The position numbers and the translations under genes are program-made. This document shows, piece by piece, positions 47,839-60,024 of a stretch of DNA of 64,000 nucleotides. Source of the DNA: Pseudorasbora parva (lineage: Eukaryota; Chordata; Actinopteri; Cypriniformes; Gobionidae); assembly GCF_024679245.1 (NCBI RefSeq), contig NC_090195.1:1186365-1250364 (forward strand), read 5' to 3'. Within the stretch, counting starts at the first letter, position 1. The number at the start of each line of letters is the position of its first letter. Below the pieces are notes generated by a model that saw nothing but the letters and a program-made list of their open reading frames with translations, did not search any database and was not told where the DNA came from.

Positions 47839-50800
47839 ATGGCTGATAGCAAAAGCAAGTATTAGTTTATTTCAATGAAACAGATTTTAACACAATACCA
47901 GCCATCAGTGTGATCTTTTCAGTCTCTAAATATATAAGTTGGTTTTTTTTCTCCAGTGGAAGTGTCCCAGTGGAGCCCAGACTTTGTACAAGAGCTTCTC
48001 CCTGCTGCCCAAAAGACAGCCCTTCTCTACAATCTCTCTTACCTGTGTCTGGCCAACTTCCCCAACCTGGAGAGACTCATCAGGAGTCGGGCTGTGGAAA
48101 CCCAGCTTCTGTTCGGATCCTCTGATGCAGTCATGCTGAAAGTATGTTTCACTTTTCTCTTGATTTCAGTGTAGTAGTAGAAAGATAAAAAGGGGACATT
48201 TGTGTCAATTCACCAAACACGAAGAGTCTGTAGTCAACAGCTTTTAGATAACATTTTTCTAAATTGGTTATTAGAGTCTCACCCTTAACTGGAAATAAAT
48301 ACATAATATACTCTAAAAAACAGTGCTATATAGCACTAAAGTGGTTCTTTGGCTCATAATCATAATAATAATTCATTAGATTTATATAGCGCTTTTCTAG
48401 GCACCCAAAGCGCTTTACATATAGAAGGGGGGAATCTCCTCAACCACCACCAATGTGCAGCACCCACCTGGATGATGCGACGGCAGCCATTTTGCGCCAG
48501 AACGCTCACCACACACCAGCTGATTGGTGGAGAGGAGACAGAGTGATTAAGCCAATCAGGATATGGGGATTGTTAGGAGGCCATGATGGACAGGGGCCAA
48601 TGGGCAAATTTGGCCAGGATGCCGGGGTTACACCCCTACTCTTTTATCGAAGGACATCCTGGGATTTTTAACGACCACAGAGAGTCAGGACCTCGGTTTA
48701 ACGTCTCATCCGAAGGACGGTGCTCATTGACAGTATAGTGTCCGCATCACTATACTGGGGTGTTAGGACCCACACAGACCACAGGGTGAGCACCCCCTGC
48801 TGGCCTCACTAACACCTCTACCAGCAGCTACCTGGTTTTCCCAGTTGGTCTCCCATCCAGGTACTGACCAGGCTCAGCCCTGCTTAGCTTCAGTGGGAAA
48901 CCAGACTTGGGCTGCAGGGTGATACGGCTGCTGGCAAATAATCATAGGGGGCACAACTTTAATAATCATAGGGGGCACAACTTTAATAATCATAGGGGGC
49001 ACAACTTTAAGTTTTGTATAGCACCAAATCTTAATGCTTCAGGTGTTCTTCAGCGGTTCTTCACCGGTTATTTGGGATAACTGAGGAGCTATATAGCACC
49101 GCGCTACCAAATACAGAACCTGTTAAGCCCCTGTATGGTTCTTCAGTGGTTTTTTGGGGTAGTAAATGTGCTATAGAGCACCACTACCTTACAAATAACC
49201 TTTTAAGCCCATTTAAAGGTTCTTTACAAGCCAAAAGAACCACTATTGCTGCTGTTTAGCACAATTTTTATGAAGAAATAAAATAACGGTATGGCACCTC
49301 TAATGGCTTCTACATAGCACTATTTGACAAAGGTGCTATTGAGCAGCTTTAACTATATGCTGGTATATAGCACCAAAAGTTGTTCCCCTATGATTACGAG
49401 CCAAGAACCACTTTTAGTGCCATATAGCTCCAATTTTTTTAAAGTGTAACAAAAAAAACTGCTTTTATACTGACATTTTAGGTAAAATCATTTATAGCCT
49501 AAGAGTTTGTACACATCATCTTGGTTTGATATGCTTCTTAAACATCTGAAACCGTCTTACATTTTAACATTTTAAATGTTTAACTTTTTTAAGTGCCACA
49601 GCATTATCAACAGCATTCACAAGACAAATACTGGCAATGAGAGTTCTGAATGTATCGTCGTTTTTAAAGTTTTTGATCTTATGTCTTGTTCTGCTCACAG
49701 TGTATTTTGACGAGTAATAACCTGGTTGAGTCGCTGTTTCCAATGTTGATGACAGCTGTGGAGAAAAATAAGGCGCTTTTGGCAGTCAATTACCTAGGAA
49801 AGGCACGAGTCTGGATCAAAGACATTATCACTGATGTGGACAGGATAGTGGAAAAGTAAGAATATTTTCATCATGAAAACACATTTTAAAATACCATGAG
49901 TAAAAATGTAATTATTCTTCTACATGAAGCTGCTATAATCAGGCAAAAGTATGAGCATGTTTTAAGCTAGTTACACCAGCCCATTGCTATAAAATGCTAT
50001 TTTCACTGCAATATTTCTTCAACATTGTGTAGGTATGATTTACACAACAAAGATGTAGCATCGTCCACCAGTGATGTTATCAAGGAAAAACAAGATACTG
50101 ATAAAAAGATTACAAAACAAGACCAGGAGTTGAAGCAGACTGAAAAAACCCTGGATGACCTGAAATCTGAACTAAAAAAAAACACAAAAGAGCTTGAGGA
50201 AACTGAGAAAAAGATAAACAGCAAAAGCCAAGAGATTCAAGAGTTTGCCAGATCCATATCCAAAAAAAGAAAAGGCCTCGGCATTTTCGCTGCAATCGTG
50301 CCATTCATCAGGTTAATTGTAAAAAACATTTATGATGCTGCAAATGATCCTAAAAATGCTGCAAAAATGAAGGCTCTTGAAACTGATTTGAACCGCTTCA
50401 TCGCTGAAAAGACCGTTCTCAAACAGAAACAGTGGCAGCTCCAACTCCAGATCATTGATTGGCAGATGAAGGCTGCCAAAGCCAGTTTTGACCTGAGTGA
50501 GTCTGTTTTCTTTCATGTTTAAAGTATACATATTCCAAAGTTCATGTCTAGTTTAAGACCGGCTATCCACCTTCTCGCTCTAAATAGTATTGGAAATGAC
50601 TAATGTCACATACTATTTAGGATAGAGAGTATTCACATTGGGACGCAGGCAGGGACTGAATGTGTGGTTTGTTGAAACATTTATTTCCTCTCTCCAGATT
50701 CCATACCCGACCCCATCTATCTAAATGAAGTTCAGAAGAGCTTGACAAAAATTCAGGTAATTCTGATTCAGCTCAAAAACTTCTGGGAGAGTGTTGCTCA

Positions 50801-51270
50801 AATGCTGGACTACCTGGAACAAAAGACCTTTGTTGGAGAAAATCTTATCGAAGACCTTGCCGATCTAAAAGACGAGTTTCTAGGATCAATCAAAATAGCC
50901 AAAGAGGTAAAATTCATGTTTACGTGATTAAAAACATATCCAGTAAGATATTCTAAAATGTGTTTATTTGTACCTGAGGGATTACTGGAGTCCCTTTTGT
51001 CCAGCCTTTACTAAGGTTTCATCTCAATGTCTAATGTGACTTGTACATATTTTAATTCCTCAGGCTTGGAGCAGTTTTGGTGAAGGCTGTAAAAGAGCAT
51101 CTGTCATCTTTAGGCTCCAAACCAAAGATGCCTACAAGTTTCTGGAGGTCAGTCCTTCCTCTCTCTCCAAAGAGGAGTGGCAAAAAGAGTACGAAGGTGT
51201 GAAGAAACAACTGGAGAATATTGACCCACCACAAGGTGTGACATCCTCTGTTAGACCCGCCATTCGTTAA
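47839..51270 (+). CDS. Gene 3: leaderless coiled-coil protein, paralogue of gene 1
   Basis: Coding exons are 47839-47854, 47957-48141, 49701-49855, 50033-50496, 50698-50906 and 51064-51270 (1236 nt, 411 residues), all with the family lengths and phases. The GC donor is at 47855. The protein starts MADSKMEVSQWSPDF. In the hydrophobic segment Gly212 of the paralogues is Arg (AGG at 50310-50312), giving FAAIVPFIRLIV. Cys347 is Ser (SSFGEGC). Intron 3 (48142-49700) is swollen by two nested repeats. No stop or frameshift was found. Expression is likely from promoter conservation. Whether membrane insertion survives the Arg is an open question. Confidence 0.85.
48350..48930 (+). repeat. Dispersed repeat nested in the intron 3 element
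   Basis: Begins near TTTATATAGCGCTTTTCTAG and contains GCCAATGGGCAAATTTGGCC and CAGACTTGGGCTGCAGGGTG. A diverged copy is at 3140-3400. Direction and family are uncertain. Confidence 0.7.
48938..49009. repeat. Three-unit 24-bp tandem repeat
   Basis: The unit AATCATAGGGGGCACAACTT plus TAAT occurs three times in a row. Confidence 0.9.
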
Positions 51271-51513
51271 TGATCTTCAATAGCGCTGACACACACGAGT
51301 GCCTCATCCTGTCTGTTTTCTGTCTTATGATGCTGGGATGATGATGATGATGTTTAGCTTCTTAAATCCTCTACTAGAGTTCTGTATTCTCTTCTTCTTA
51401 ACACCTAAACACTCTTTATATATACTCCTCTCCATATGTATCATCTCTTTGTGAGCTCTTGTAATAAGCCTTTTAGCTAAAGAAATTGATAAAAATGGAC
51501 GAATGTTTCTCTG

Positions 51514-51519
51514 AATAAA
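51514..51519 (+). terminator. Poly(A) signal of gene 3
   Basis: AATAAA in TTTCTCTGAATAAATTTTAA, about 245 bp after the stop, homologous to the signals of genes 1 and 2. Confidence 0.8.
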
Positions 51520-51835
51520 TTTTAATAACATCATTATTGAATACAGTTTTTCTTTTAAATAATCTTACATGTCTGATAAGTATCTGAAGTGTATATTTAT
51601 TTTCATCACAAAGTTTTTTTGATGTCACTGGATACACACAAATTGTTGCAATAAGCAGTTTTTAGTGGCAGTGGTGATAGTCCTGCCATATTTGAAATGA
51701 GGGGACGGCTTTGCAGCCTTTGATAAATTAAGAATACACAATACTAGGTAATAATCTAAGTTGTTATCGCTCTTCTGCAGAATTGTCAAACACTAAACAT
51801 TTAGATTATGATCTGTTATCATATCATTAACAATA

Positions 51836-53170
51836 AGGCAAGGCAAGGCAAGTTTATTTGTATAGCACATTTCATACACAATGGAAATTCAAAGTGCTTT
51901 ACATAGAAATTAATTAAAAAAGTGATAACATATGCATAAGAAATAAGAGTGCCATGTGTCAGAATTAAAATAAAACAATAATTAGACAATTAAAACAATT
52001 GTAAAGAGAAATACAAAAATAATACAAATAAAAGGGTGAGAAATAGATCCCTATCGGCCTGATTCTAAATTCTGGTACTCTTATCTGAGATGGAAGAGAT
52101 GGAGCAGCTTCGCATTGTCACCTGGACCTTACAAGTCGGTCCAAGACGGGCTCCTGTAGGGGACGTGACCTTTGACCTGCAGGGCCTCCCCTTTCTTGAG
52201 TCTGCTTCTTTACACACAAGCAGAATGAAGCGAAGCACACTGCTCTCCTTTTCCAATCTCTTCCAGTCAGACAGCTCTAACCAAAAATAATAATCAACAG
52301 ATGCATAAGAAATACAAATATACAGTTGTAAAGAGAATAAAATAAAATAAAATGATACATAGATAAAATAACAATAACCAAAGATAAGAACAAAGGCAAA
52401 CTAAAACAGTTATAAAAAGAATAAAAATATGCTGCGTAGATAAGTTAAGGTGCGCTCAGTGGGCCGTACAGTGCTCAGTGCTCATTCAGTAAATGCTCAG
52501 CTAAACAGATGTGGTCTGAGTCTGGATTTGAATGTGGCTACTGTTGGAGCACATCTGATCTGTTCAGGAAGCTGGTTCCAACTACGGCTGGCATAATAGC
52601 TAAAAGCAGACTCTCCTTGCTTTGAGTGAACTCTTGGTATTTCTAACTGACTTGATCCTGCTGATCTGAGTGATCTGTTGGGTTTGTATTTAATCAGCAT
52701 ATCTGCGATGTATTGAGGTCCTAGCTCATTGAGTGATTTATAAACAAGTAGTAGAACTTTAAAATCGACCCTAAATGTAACTGGAAGCCAGTGTAAAGAC
52801 CTGAGGACTGGTGTGATATGGTCATATTTTCTGCTTCTGCTCAGCGTTCTGTATGAGCTGCAGCTGTCTAATGGTCTTTTTGCGAAGGCCGGTGAGAAGG
52901 CCATTACAATAGTCCACCCTACTGGTGATGAAAGCGTGAACCAGTTTCTCTAAGTCTTGCCTGGAAACAAAGCATCTAATTCTTGCAATATTTTTCAGAT
53001 GATAGTATGCTGCTTTAGTTATTGCTTTGACATGTCTACTGAAACTCAGGTCTGACTCCAAAATCACACCAAGATGCCTTAAGATATGGGTTTACCTTGA
53101 GAATTTCATCTTTGTTTCCAAATGTAGTGATTTCGGTTTACCATTACAGAAAGCCCGACCCAGTTTTCCA
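51836..53170 (-). mobile_element. 5'-truncated LINE (L2/Rex-like) reverse transcriptase end
   Basis: Minus-strand frames at 53067-52822 and 52904-52497, joined by a frameshift, encode the C-terminal part of a non-LTR reverse transcriptase. Recognisable text: VHAFITSRVDYCNGLLTGL, HITPVLRSLHWLPVTFRVDF, VLLLVYKSLNELGPQYIADM and RSWNQLPEQIR. The 3' tail ends at 51836 with a GGCAAGGCAAGTTTATTTGT block. Dead copy. Confidence 0.85.
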
Positions 53171-53640
53171 GCCTGTCTAGACAGGGTATTCTCACAAAAA
53201 TGCGTATAAATAGTACGAGTGTGCAATGCCGTGGAATGTATACACCAAAACTCATTTTGGCGTGTCTATGGCACGCTGTTTTTGGCGTGCATATGATACG
53301 CATTTTATGGCGTATTAAACATACGATTACACATACATAGGAAAATCAAAAACACGACTGAACGAATGAGAGTGATTGCTAAAACGAGGTCCCATGTCTG
53401 GCCCTTATTTGCTTCCATCCGGACTCCACGAGACAAACTTATAGCTTTTATAAAACAGGGTTTATTGCTTTGCAAACAGGCACAAACAAATTGTTTGTTC
53501 GTGTAGTAGTTAACAATGACTTCGAATTTAGCTCAACAATCAGAAAAAAAGACAGTGTTATATACATATAAACTTTATATATTTTTTCTTTCTTTTTTTC
53601 TTGCACCAAAAGTCTTTTTTTTCTGTTAAAGCACTGTATT
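53170..53640. other. Unassigned DNA
   Basis: A few repeated 'GGCGT..TA.GGCGTGT' motifs at 53255-53320. No gene seen. Confidence 0.35.
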
Positions 53641-53649
53641 AAAAATTAA

Positions 53650-53800
53650 AAAGAGTGTTAATTCACCCAAAAATGTAAATTCTGTCCTTTACTCTCCCTC
53701 ACGTCGTTCCAAACCTCTTTTAATACTTTTGTTTATCTTTGGAGCACAAATTAAGATCTTTTTTTTTTATTGAAATCTGAGAGTTTGTCCCTCCATTGAC
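53650..53800. repeat. Left half of an 'AGTTCACCCAAAAATG'-type element
   Basis: TTAATTCACCCAAAAATGTA and CACGTCGTTCCAAACCTCTT match the arms of the elements at 36467 and 46061. The right arm is replaced by the LINE tail that follows. Confidence 0.65.
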
Positions 53801-54068
53801 TGTCTACACAAACACAACTGTTCCCTGCTGGTGGAATGACCTGCCAAACTCAAGCCGAGCTGCTGAATCATTAGTCAGTTTCAGGAAAATACCAATACTA
53901 ACACTTACTACTCTATATCTATTGCAAAAAACAACTGCTTTGTTACATGTACTGTACTGGAATGACTGGGACAGAACTTGCATATTGTTTCCCTATTTTT
54001 ATTGCTCCCGTGATTTGTAAGTCACTTTGGATAACCGCGTCTGCTAAATGGTTAAATGTAAATGTAAT
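53800..54068 (+). mobile_element. LINE 3' end (Rex1/L2-like)
   Basis: Encodes a short piece CWWNDLPNSSRAAESLVSFR and ends with GTAAGTCACTTTGGATAACC and TCTGCTAAATGGTTAAATGT, the kind of 3' tail common to fish LINEs. Only the last ~270 bp remain. Confidence 0.7.
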
Positions 54069-54096
54069 AAAGTATAATTGCATAGTGTTGTTCTAA

Positions 54097-54134
<38 letters not shown>
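54097..54134. repeat. (AAT)n microsatellite
   Basis: About 12 AAT units directly after the LINE tail. Confidence 0.9.
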
Positions 54135-54135
<1 letters not shown>

Positions 54136-54624
54136 TCCCGTAAGTCCAGACAGCCAAAACTTAAAAATGTGGTGACTTTGGTGACATCTGGTTACATGAT
54201 GGTATTAAAATAATAAAAAATCTAAATATCAATAGCCACTAGATGGCAATATTATTCAATGGCTGCATATAGGCTGAACTCTATAAACCAATGCTTTAAT
54301 GACCTTAACCTCTTATGTTTTAGATTTTATCACAAGTTTTAAAAACCATTTGTGTTGAGTGAGACTATAAAAAGATGGCAAAATATGCTTACAGACAAAT
54401 AAGACCATGCTATAAAGAAAATACAAAGAAGGAGATAGAGCAATCATTTTTGTTGTTAAGAAAAAACATCACAGTTCAATAACTTATTTCAATAACAATA
54501 AACAATAAACCTAACAATAACTCAATAAAAGTAAATGACATCAAACAGATAAAAATAAACAACGTACAACATGTTTTGTTTGGAAGCATCAACAGATCTT
54601 GCAGTACACTTTGATCTGACTTTG

Positions 54625-54627
<3 letters not shown>

Positions 54628-54703
<76 letters not shown>
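54628..54703. repeat. (TG)n microsatellite
   Basis: About 38 TG units, followed by a GGGGACTT-rich dispersed repeat (54715-54800). Confidence 0.95.
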
Positions 54704-54705
<2 letters not shown>

Positions 54706-54799
54706 TGTTTCTAGCCTGGTGGGGACTTCAACCTGAATGCACACAAACTCATGGGGACTCGTGTCACTGTGGGGACCTAAAATGAGGTCCCTGGCCATG

Positions 54800-55861
54800 G
54801 GTACAAAGGCTTATAAATCATACAGAATAAGTTCTTTTGAAAATGTAAAAAATATCCGAATATCACAAAGATGGCGATATCCGAAATCATTCTCCTTGTG
54901 TGGACATTTTTTAGTCCCCATGAGGAAAACATCTTATAAATCATACAGGATGAGTTTTTTTGAGAAAGTAAAAACTGTGAGTGAGTATTTGTTTGTGGGC
55001 AAACTTAGGAAAAGTAGCCAAGATTTGTACCTTAAAAGATTTGATTTTTAAGTACATTCAAAACCAATTACTTTTTAGTCAAGTAATATTTTAATAGAAT
55101 ATCTGTACTTTTACTTCCAGTATTTGATTTGTTTACTTCATTCAGTAAGTTACAGCTCTACAATTGGCAGCCCAGTTGTAATGTTGAAAATTTGGCAAAC
55201 CTAAACCCCTTAGCAACCCAGGATAATACACGTTACGATATAGGTGAGCCAATAGATGGTGCCAGTGAGCTATCAGAGGATGGCTACACAACTGATGTGA
55301 GTGCACAAAAGAGAGTGAGCTGCTTCACTGTAAAAAAGAACAGCGTAGTTAACTTAACTCAATTGACCAAGCTCATGTTTCCCAGTTTAAGATCTTTTGT
55401 TCAGCTGATTGAGTTTTTATAGTTTTTTGAATTTGTGTTGAAAAATGTTCATTTTTAATGTCACCATCATGGTGATCAGTTTTCTCTTTAGTTTGGGCAG
55501 TTTTCTAGCTTTTCTCAAGCTGCTGTAACTGAGTTTGCTATGGCAAGAAAAGCAAGAGAAGACACAATCAGATGCTGTCAGCTACTCGATAATAAAAATA
55601 AAATCATTGTGTAGTGGCTCAATTCACTGATTTTATGGAGTTTAATATTAGCAATAAACTATTAACTTTGTTTAAATGTGATTCTAGAAAAGATCCAGCA
55701 CGGTTTTAATCTGAAAAGCTGAATAAGGTTTAAAACCGATTGTACATTAAGCACTTTGACCTCCTGTTAGATTTACCCACACACACAATTAATTATCCAG
55801 TTAACTAAAACATAACCATTAGTCTAAATTTTGGGATTTCTTTACAGTGTTGAAGATGGCA
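54800..55861. other. Intergenic DNA, no supported gene
   Basis: A 97-codon frame at 55129-55422 (containing GEPIDGASELSEDGYTTD) and a 104-codon frame at 54737-55051 show no domain I recognise. The first might be an exon fragment because GTGAGT follows TTGAT at about 55297, but there is no supporting partner. Confidence 0.35.
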
Positions 55862-56149
55862 ATAGACCCTTTTCACATTTCCAGGTTTCTAAGAGCAGAA
55901 GTCATCATAGTTGGGTTAAGTTTTATACACTGTAAATACCGTTAATAAATGGGCCTGAGTCTGAGCTGACAAGCTAACAATAAATGTTTTATTTTATTTT
56001 ATTAATTAATTACATGTCTTGTTCATTGTTAGCTAATGTCGTTTAACTTTAACTAATGGAACCTTATTGTAAAGTGTTTTTTATTAAAATATATATATAT
56101 ATATATATATTTTTTACATATAATTCATGTCATCTTGTTTACTTGGCAG

Positions 56150-56240
56150 AAAGGACTTTGAAATAAGCCAGCTCGTTAGCAAGATTGAAGATGGTCAAGC
56201 TTTGGATTCCCAACTCCAGAAAAAACTGAAAGAGTTGCAG
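56150..56240 (+). pseudogene. Orphan exon of a sarcomeric myosin heavy chain
   Basis: A 91-nt open segment between an acceptor (TTACTTGGCAG) and a donor (CAG then GTAAAC). After one base it reads [20 protein letters not shown] and then [10 protein letters not shown], 30 codons. This matches the start of the coiled-coil rod just after the head-neck region of muscle myosin heavy chains, where vertebrate genes have an exon of about this length. No neighbouring myosin exon was found within the window on either side. Differences from the usual pattern include Gly in IEDGQ where Glu is typical. Confidence 0.8.
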
Positions 56241-56258
56241 GTAAACTTTATGTCTTAA

Positions 56259-56939
56259 AGGTGCACTATGCAGCTTCCGTCCACTGGAGGGCGCCTTTGC
56301 AAAACAAATGCGTAGTTTGATGACGCAAAGTGTGAGCGCAGCATCTTGGGAGATGTGGTCTTCTCATCACAGCCGGTGGAAAATAGGACTCGGGCAGAAA
56401 TCAGGTTCATGCATGCGGTTATTAACGTTACTGTAGTCTAAAGCAGAGCAGGAGCGAGTGTTGTGGACCTGAGCAAAGCCGCTGGAGCGATTGTTAAACA
56501 AATACCCGCCTTGCGAATACCGGGACTTTTATTATGACGGGACGGGACTCATTTGCCGGGCGCCTGCACAGATCCGCTCTTCCGGTTATGATTTTGAGAT
56601 AATGCAGCTCTGTTTATCATATTAGATACATTTAAGTGTGTTCAAAACGATGTTATGACGTTACTCCGTGCGTTCACTTGTTCACACTGCTAAGAGTAAA
56701 GCGCTCCTGCCAAATAAAAGCCGAAACCGAGGGTAACGCAGATATGACGCGATTGACAGGCGACTCCCTCAAACGCTATGCTGAAACGTCCCGATCCTTA
56801 GTTAAAATAGCAATTTTCTCCCAATTTACAAATAGTTGGAAACATCTGGGATATTGTAGGTACTCAACTGAACAAAATATATAACACTGGCCTAGTGGTT
56901 TTTGGATATTTTACTGCAAAAATACTACATAGTGCACCT
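56259..56939. mobile_element. TTAA-flanked MITE ('AGGTGCACTA')
   Basis: Left AGGTGCACTATGCAGCTTCC, right CTACATAGTGCACCT; TTAA at 56255-56258 and 56940-56943. It sits 18 bp after the donor of the myosin exon. No transposase. Confidence 0.9.
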
Positions 56940-57182
56940 TTAAATAAAGTGAACAGCATCATAAGTTCATTTTTTTGAGTGCAGTCTGTGAAAAGGGTCT
57001 ATGTAAAGGAAGTGGAATGAAAAGCAAGTGTTTGACACATCACAAGTCTCCTTTCATGCTGCAAAAGAAGAAGTCAGATCCAACAAAGACCGCTCAAGCC
57101 AACCAAGAAAGTAAATAGCTATTATACTGGAGGACAATTTGTTAATTTAGTTAAATGTGCCGCTAGCAACCATGGCATACAG

Positions 57183-57373
57183 CAGGGGTGGGGAACGTTG
57201 ATCCTGAAGGGCCAATCACTTGCAGAGTTAATCTCCAACCCTAATCCAACACACCTGAAGCTAATCAAGGTCTTCAGGATCACTAAAGTTACAGGCAGGT
57301 GAGTGTTTTTTTCAGGGTTGGAGCTAAACTCTGCAGGAGAATGGCCCTTTAGGATCAATGTTCCCCACCCCTG
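57183..57373. mobile_element. Fold-back hAT-type MITE
   Basis: CAGGGGTGGGGAACGTTGAT at the left and ATGTTCCCCACCCCTG at the right, arms of about 70 bp. 8-bp duplication GCATACAG (57175-57182) / GCGTACAG (57374-57381). Related to 18098-18289 (shared TCTCCAACCCTAATC- and GGGTTGGAGCTAAACTCTGC-type arms). Confidence 0.9.
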
Positions 57374-57381
57374 GCGTACAG

Positions 57382-60020
57382 CATCCTGGTTCCAGAACAC
57401 ATGGACATGAAAGGTAATACACACAACTTTCTGAGTTGAGACAATTATAAGACTGCCAGAATAAATAAATAAAAATAAACGCCATCTACACATGCCATCG
57501 GCAAACAGGGAGGATCCGACTAAAATTCTCCATTTTGAGCCATGCAAGAATGAGGCTTTCTTTATATTTTTCTACATTATTTTCTGAATTCTATAGTTTA
57601 TCTTGGGTTAGTTTTTCATAATATAGCCTAAGCCTCATTGATAAGCCCTTGTTATAAATTAAAAGTGGAAAATGATTAGTATTTCTCTTTAACTGACCTG
57701 CTTAGCTCAGCCCTTTAAAATCATAAAACAATCAGGGCCGTAACACCATACATCTGTAACACACCACCCCGATACGTAATGTAACAAACATAATATCACA
57801 TACTTTATTAATGTTTTTACTGTAAAGTTGTGAAGTTTAAGGCGGATTTATGGTATTTTAAAAAAAATGTATTTGCCTCAATTTGTAATAATTTAAATAT
57901 GCATTTTATAAAATGGCAACATTTTATGTAAAATCCACTTTTAAAAGAGATTACATTTCCATTCAATGTGATAACATGAAGATGTGCTTTGGTTTAGTAA
58001 ATGCTTGCTGCCATCTACTGGAAACCAAATTGTAGTTGCCAAACTGAAGTCACTTATAGTTGAATGTCTGTTGGGGGACAAACAAAATAAAGTTTTAGTA
58101 AATATTAATCAGACAGTCTACAAATACTCTAATGACAGTTAGTTGACATGTAGTTGCAAAGTTACTTATAGTTAGTAGAATGTCTAAAGTGGACTATAAA
58201 ATAAAGTGTTATTTATTTATTATAATTATTTGCAGACTGGATAATTTCAGGAACGTTAATGCATTTCAAAGTTTCTGTTATGGCATCTGTAATGGTTTCT
58301 ATTCAGATTTTCGGGTAAAATTCATCACTCCGGGTCATTTAGCTCAAGCGTTCTGCTTTGAAGTTCTGTGAGGGATAATGCTGCCTCCACATGCTCTCAG
58401 AATTATCGTAAATACAGGTTTCCTATGTAAAAATTGCACATAAACGCGCACTCATTTCAAAATATGAATGATGAGCTTATAATAAAGACTTCAGCACGTG
58501 AAGGTGGTATAAGACAAGGTTTTCTCACATGCTTTCTCTACCCATCTTTAAATCATTGTTCATTCACCAAACTGTCATCTTATTGCACTACTTAATCTTT
58601 GTGTCTGATTTTTAATTTTATTTTATTGGTTAGAATTCCAGATTCAAATATGACTAACAAAGGAAAACTATTTTTGTGATTTTGATTAAGGTTAAGTATT
58701 ATTAAGGTCAATTTGGGTATTTCATTTCTTCTGTTGAGGTGTTGGGGACATTTTTGTTTAACATATGTATAAGTTGCTAATAGCGCATTGGTATCTTTGT
58801 CAGATTTATCTGTAAATGATTTACTGAAAAGGAACACAGTTTTTTTTAGCAGAAAATTTTAATAATTTCCTTATTATGGTCCTTATTTGGCATACTTATT
58901 TATTAACTAACTTAGTTATTTTTTTATTATGGATGCAAATTTAAGCATAACTTTTCTCCACGCAAATCTATGATTTGGAACCGCAAATATATCATGTTTA
59001 AAAGTAAATATTTATTTGCCAGACATTGGAGAAATTAAGACATTTAGAAATGTAAGAATAATGGACATCATTTTTAATTACTGTATATTCCTTAATTATA
59101 AGATCCTTGTAACTGCTAAAGAGTTTGCAGTAGTATTTGACGCCATTCCTAGTGGCCTTATTCAACTTTTATCAGGCAATGTATCTATCTAATGTAGTCT
59201 ATCCCTGTTTATACTACTAATCAGTTAAAGGGATACCCAAAAATGAAAATGTGATGTTTATCTGCTGATCCCCAGTGGATCCAACATGTAGGTGTCTTTG
59301 TTTCTTCAGTAGAACACAAATGAAGATGTTTAACTCCAACTGCAGTTGCAGTCTGCCAGTCCTATAATGCATGTGAATGGGTAACAATTCTATGAGAGCA
59401 AAAAACATGCTTAGGCAACATGCACAAAGAGCCCTGAGGCTCATGATGACACATTCATATCTTAAGACATAAAACGATCAGTTTGTGTGGGAAATCCTGC
59501 TGTTTATATAATTTTTTACCTCAGATACAACGCTATATCCAACAGCCTGAAACACGCTTCACTTCCCATAAAGAAGGTCAATATAATGCTCTGGCGTTGC
59601 ACTTTAAACCCAAAACATTCAAATGAATTAAATAGATTAAGTAGTGTATACTCAAAGTTATAGAAAAAGTACTACTAACTTAATTATTTCAAGTTGGTGT
59701 AACATGGTCTTCTTTTTGAGTAATTTTAACTAATATTTTTTGATTAAATGTAACTTTTTTTGTGAATAAGTAAGCATAACTTAAAAACATAAATTAAATA
59801 CAACTTAATAGAATTAAGTAATTACATGCTAAGAACACTGTAAACCCTAATGTTGTCTTTACTTAAACAAATCAAGTAATTTTGACTTAATATTACTAGT
59901 TTAGTCCAGAAACTCAAAAATATAAGTTACTAATATTATGTTGTAACTTAATTATTATGTTACTTATTAACCTACACAATACATAAACATAAGATTTCAA
60001 GTTGTATGAACTCAAAATCA
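57382..60020. other. Long AT-rich intergenic stretch
   Basis: No gene, RNA or complete element recognised. At 59222-59330 a fragment beginning TTAAAGGGATACCCAAAAAT looks like one end of a TTAA-type element. Open frames here are all under 85 codons. Confidence 0.4.
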
Positions 60021-60024
60021 TAAT

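Larger units (their letters stand above)
48310..49449. mobile_element. Inverted-repeat element in intron 3 of gene 3
   Basis: Left TACTCTAAAAAACAGTGCTA then GCACTAAAGTGGTTCTTTGG; right CCAAGAACCACTTTTAGTGC then TTTTTAAAGTGTAAC: imperfect inverted arms. The interior repeats 'GGTTCTT' and 'TATAGCACC' motifs. Interrupted by the repeat at 48350-48930. Confidence 0.75.
55862..57002. mobile_element. Inverted-repeat-bounded segment enclosing a myosin exon
   Basis: ATAGACCCTTTTCACA at 55862-55877 is the exact reverse complement of TGTGAAAAGGGTCTAT at 56987-57002. TA dinucleotides sit at the outer edges. Between them lie the orphan exon at 56150-56240 and the TTAA element at 56259-56939. A transposon that captured the exon is inferred; only the 16-bp inverted repeat supports the boundary. 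Confidence 0.5.

Noticed and set aside
56150..56240. A complete myosin heavy chain gene in the window
   Set aside because: Only one 91-nt exon is found; I looked for the following rod exon and the preceding exon nearby and saw neither.
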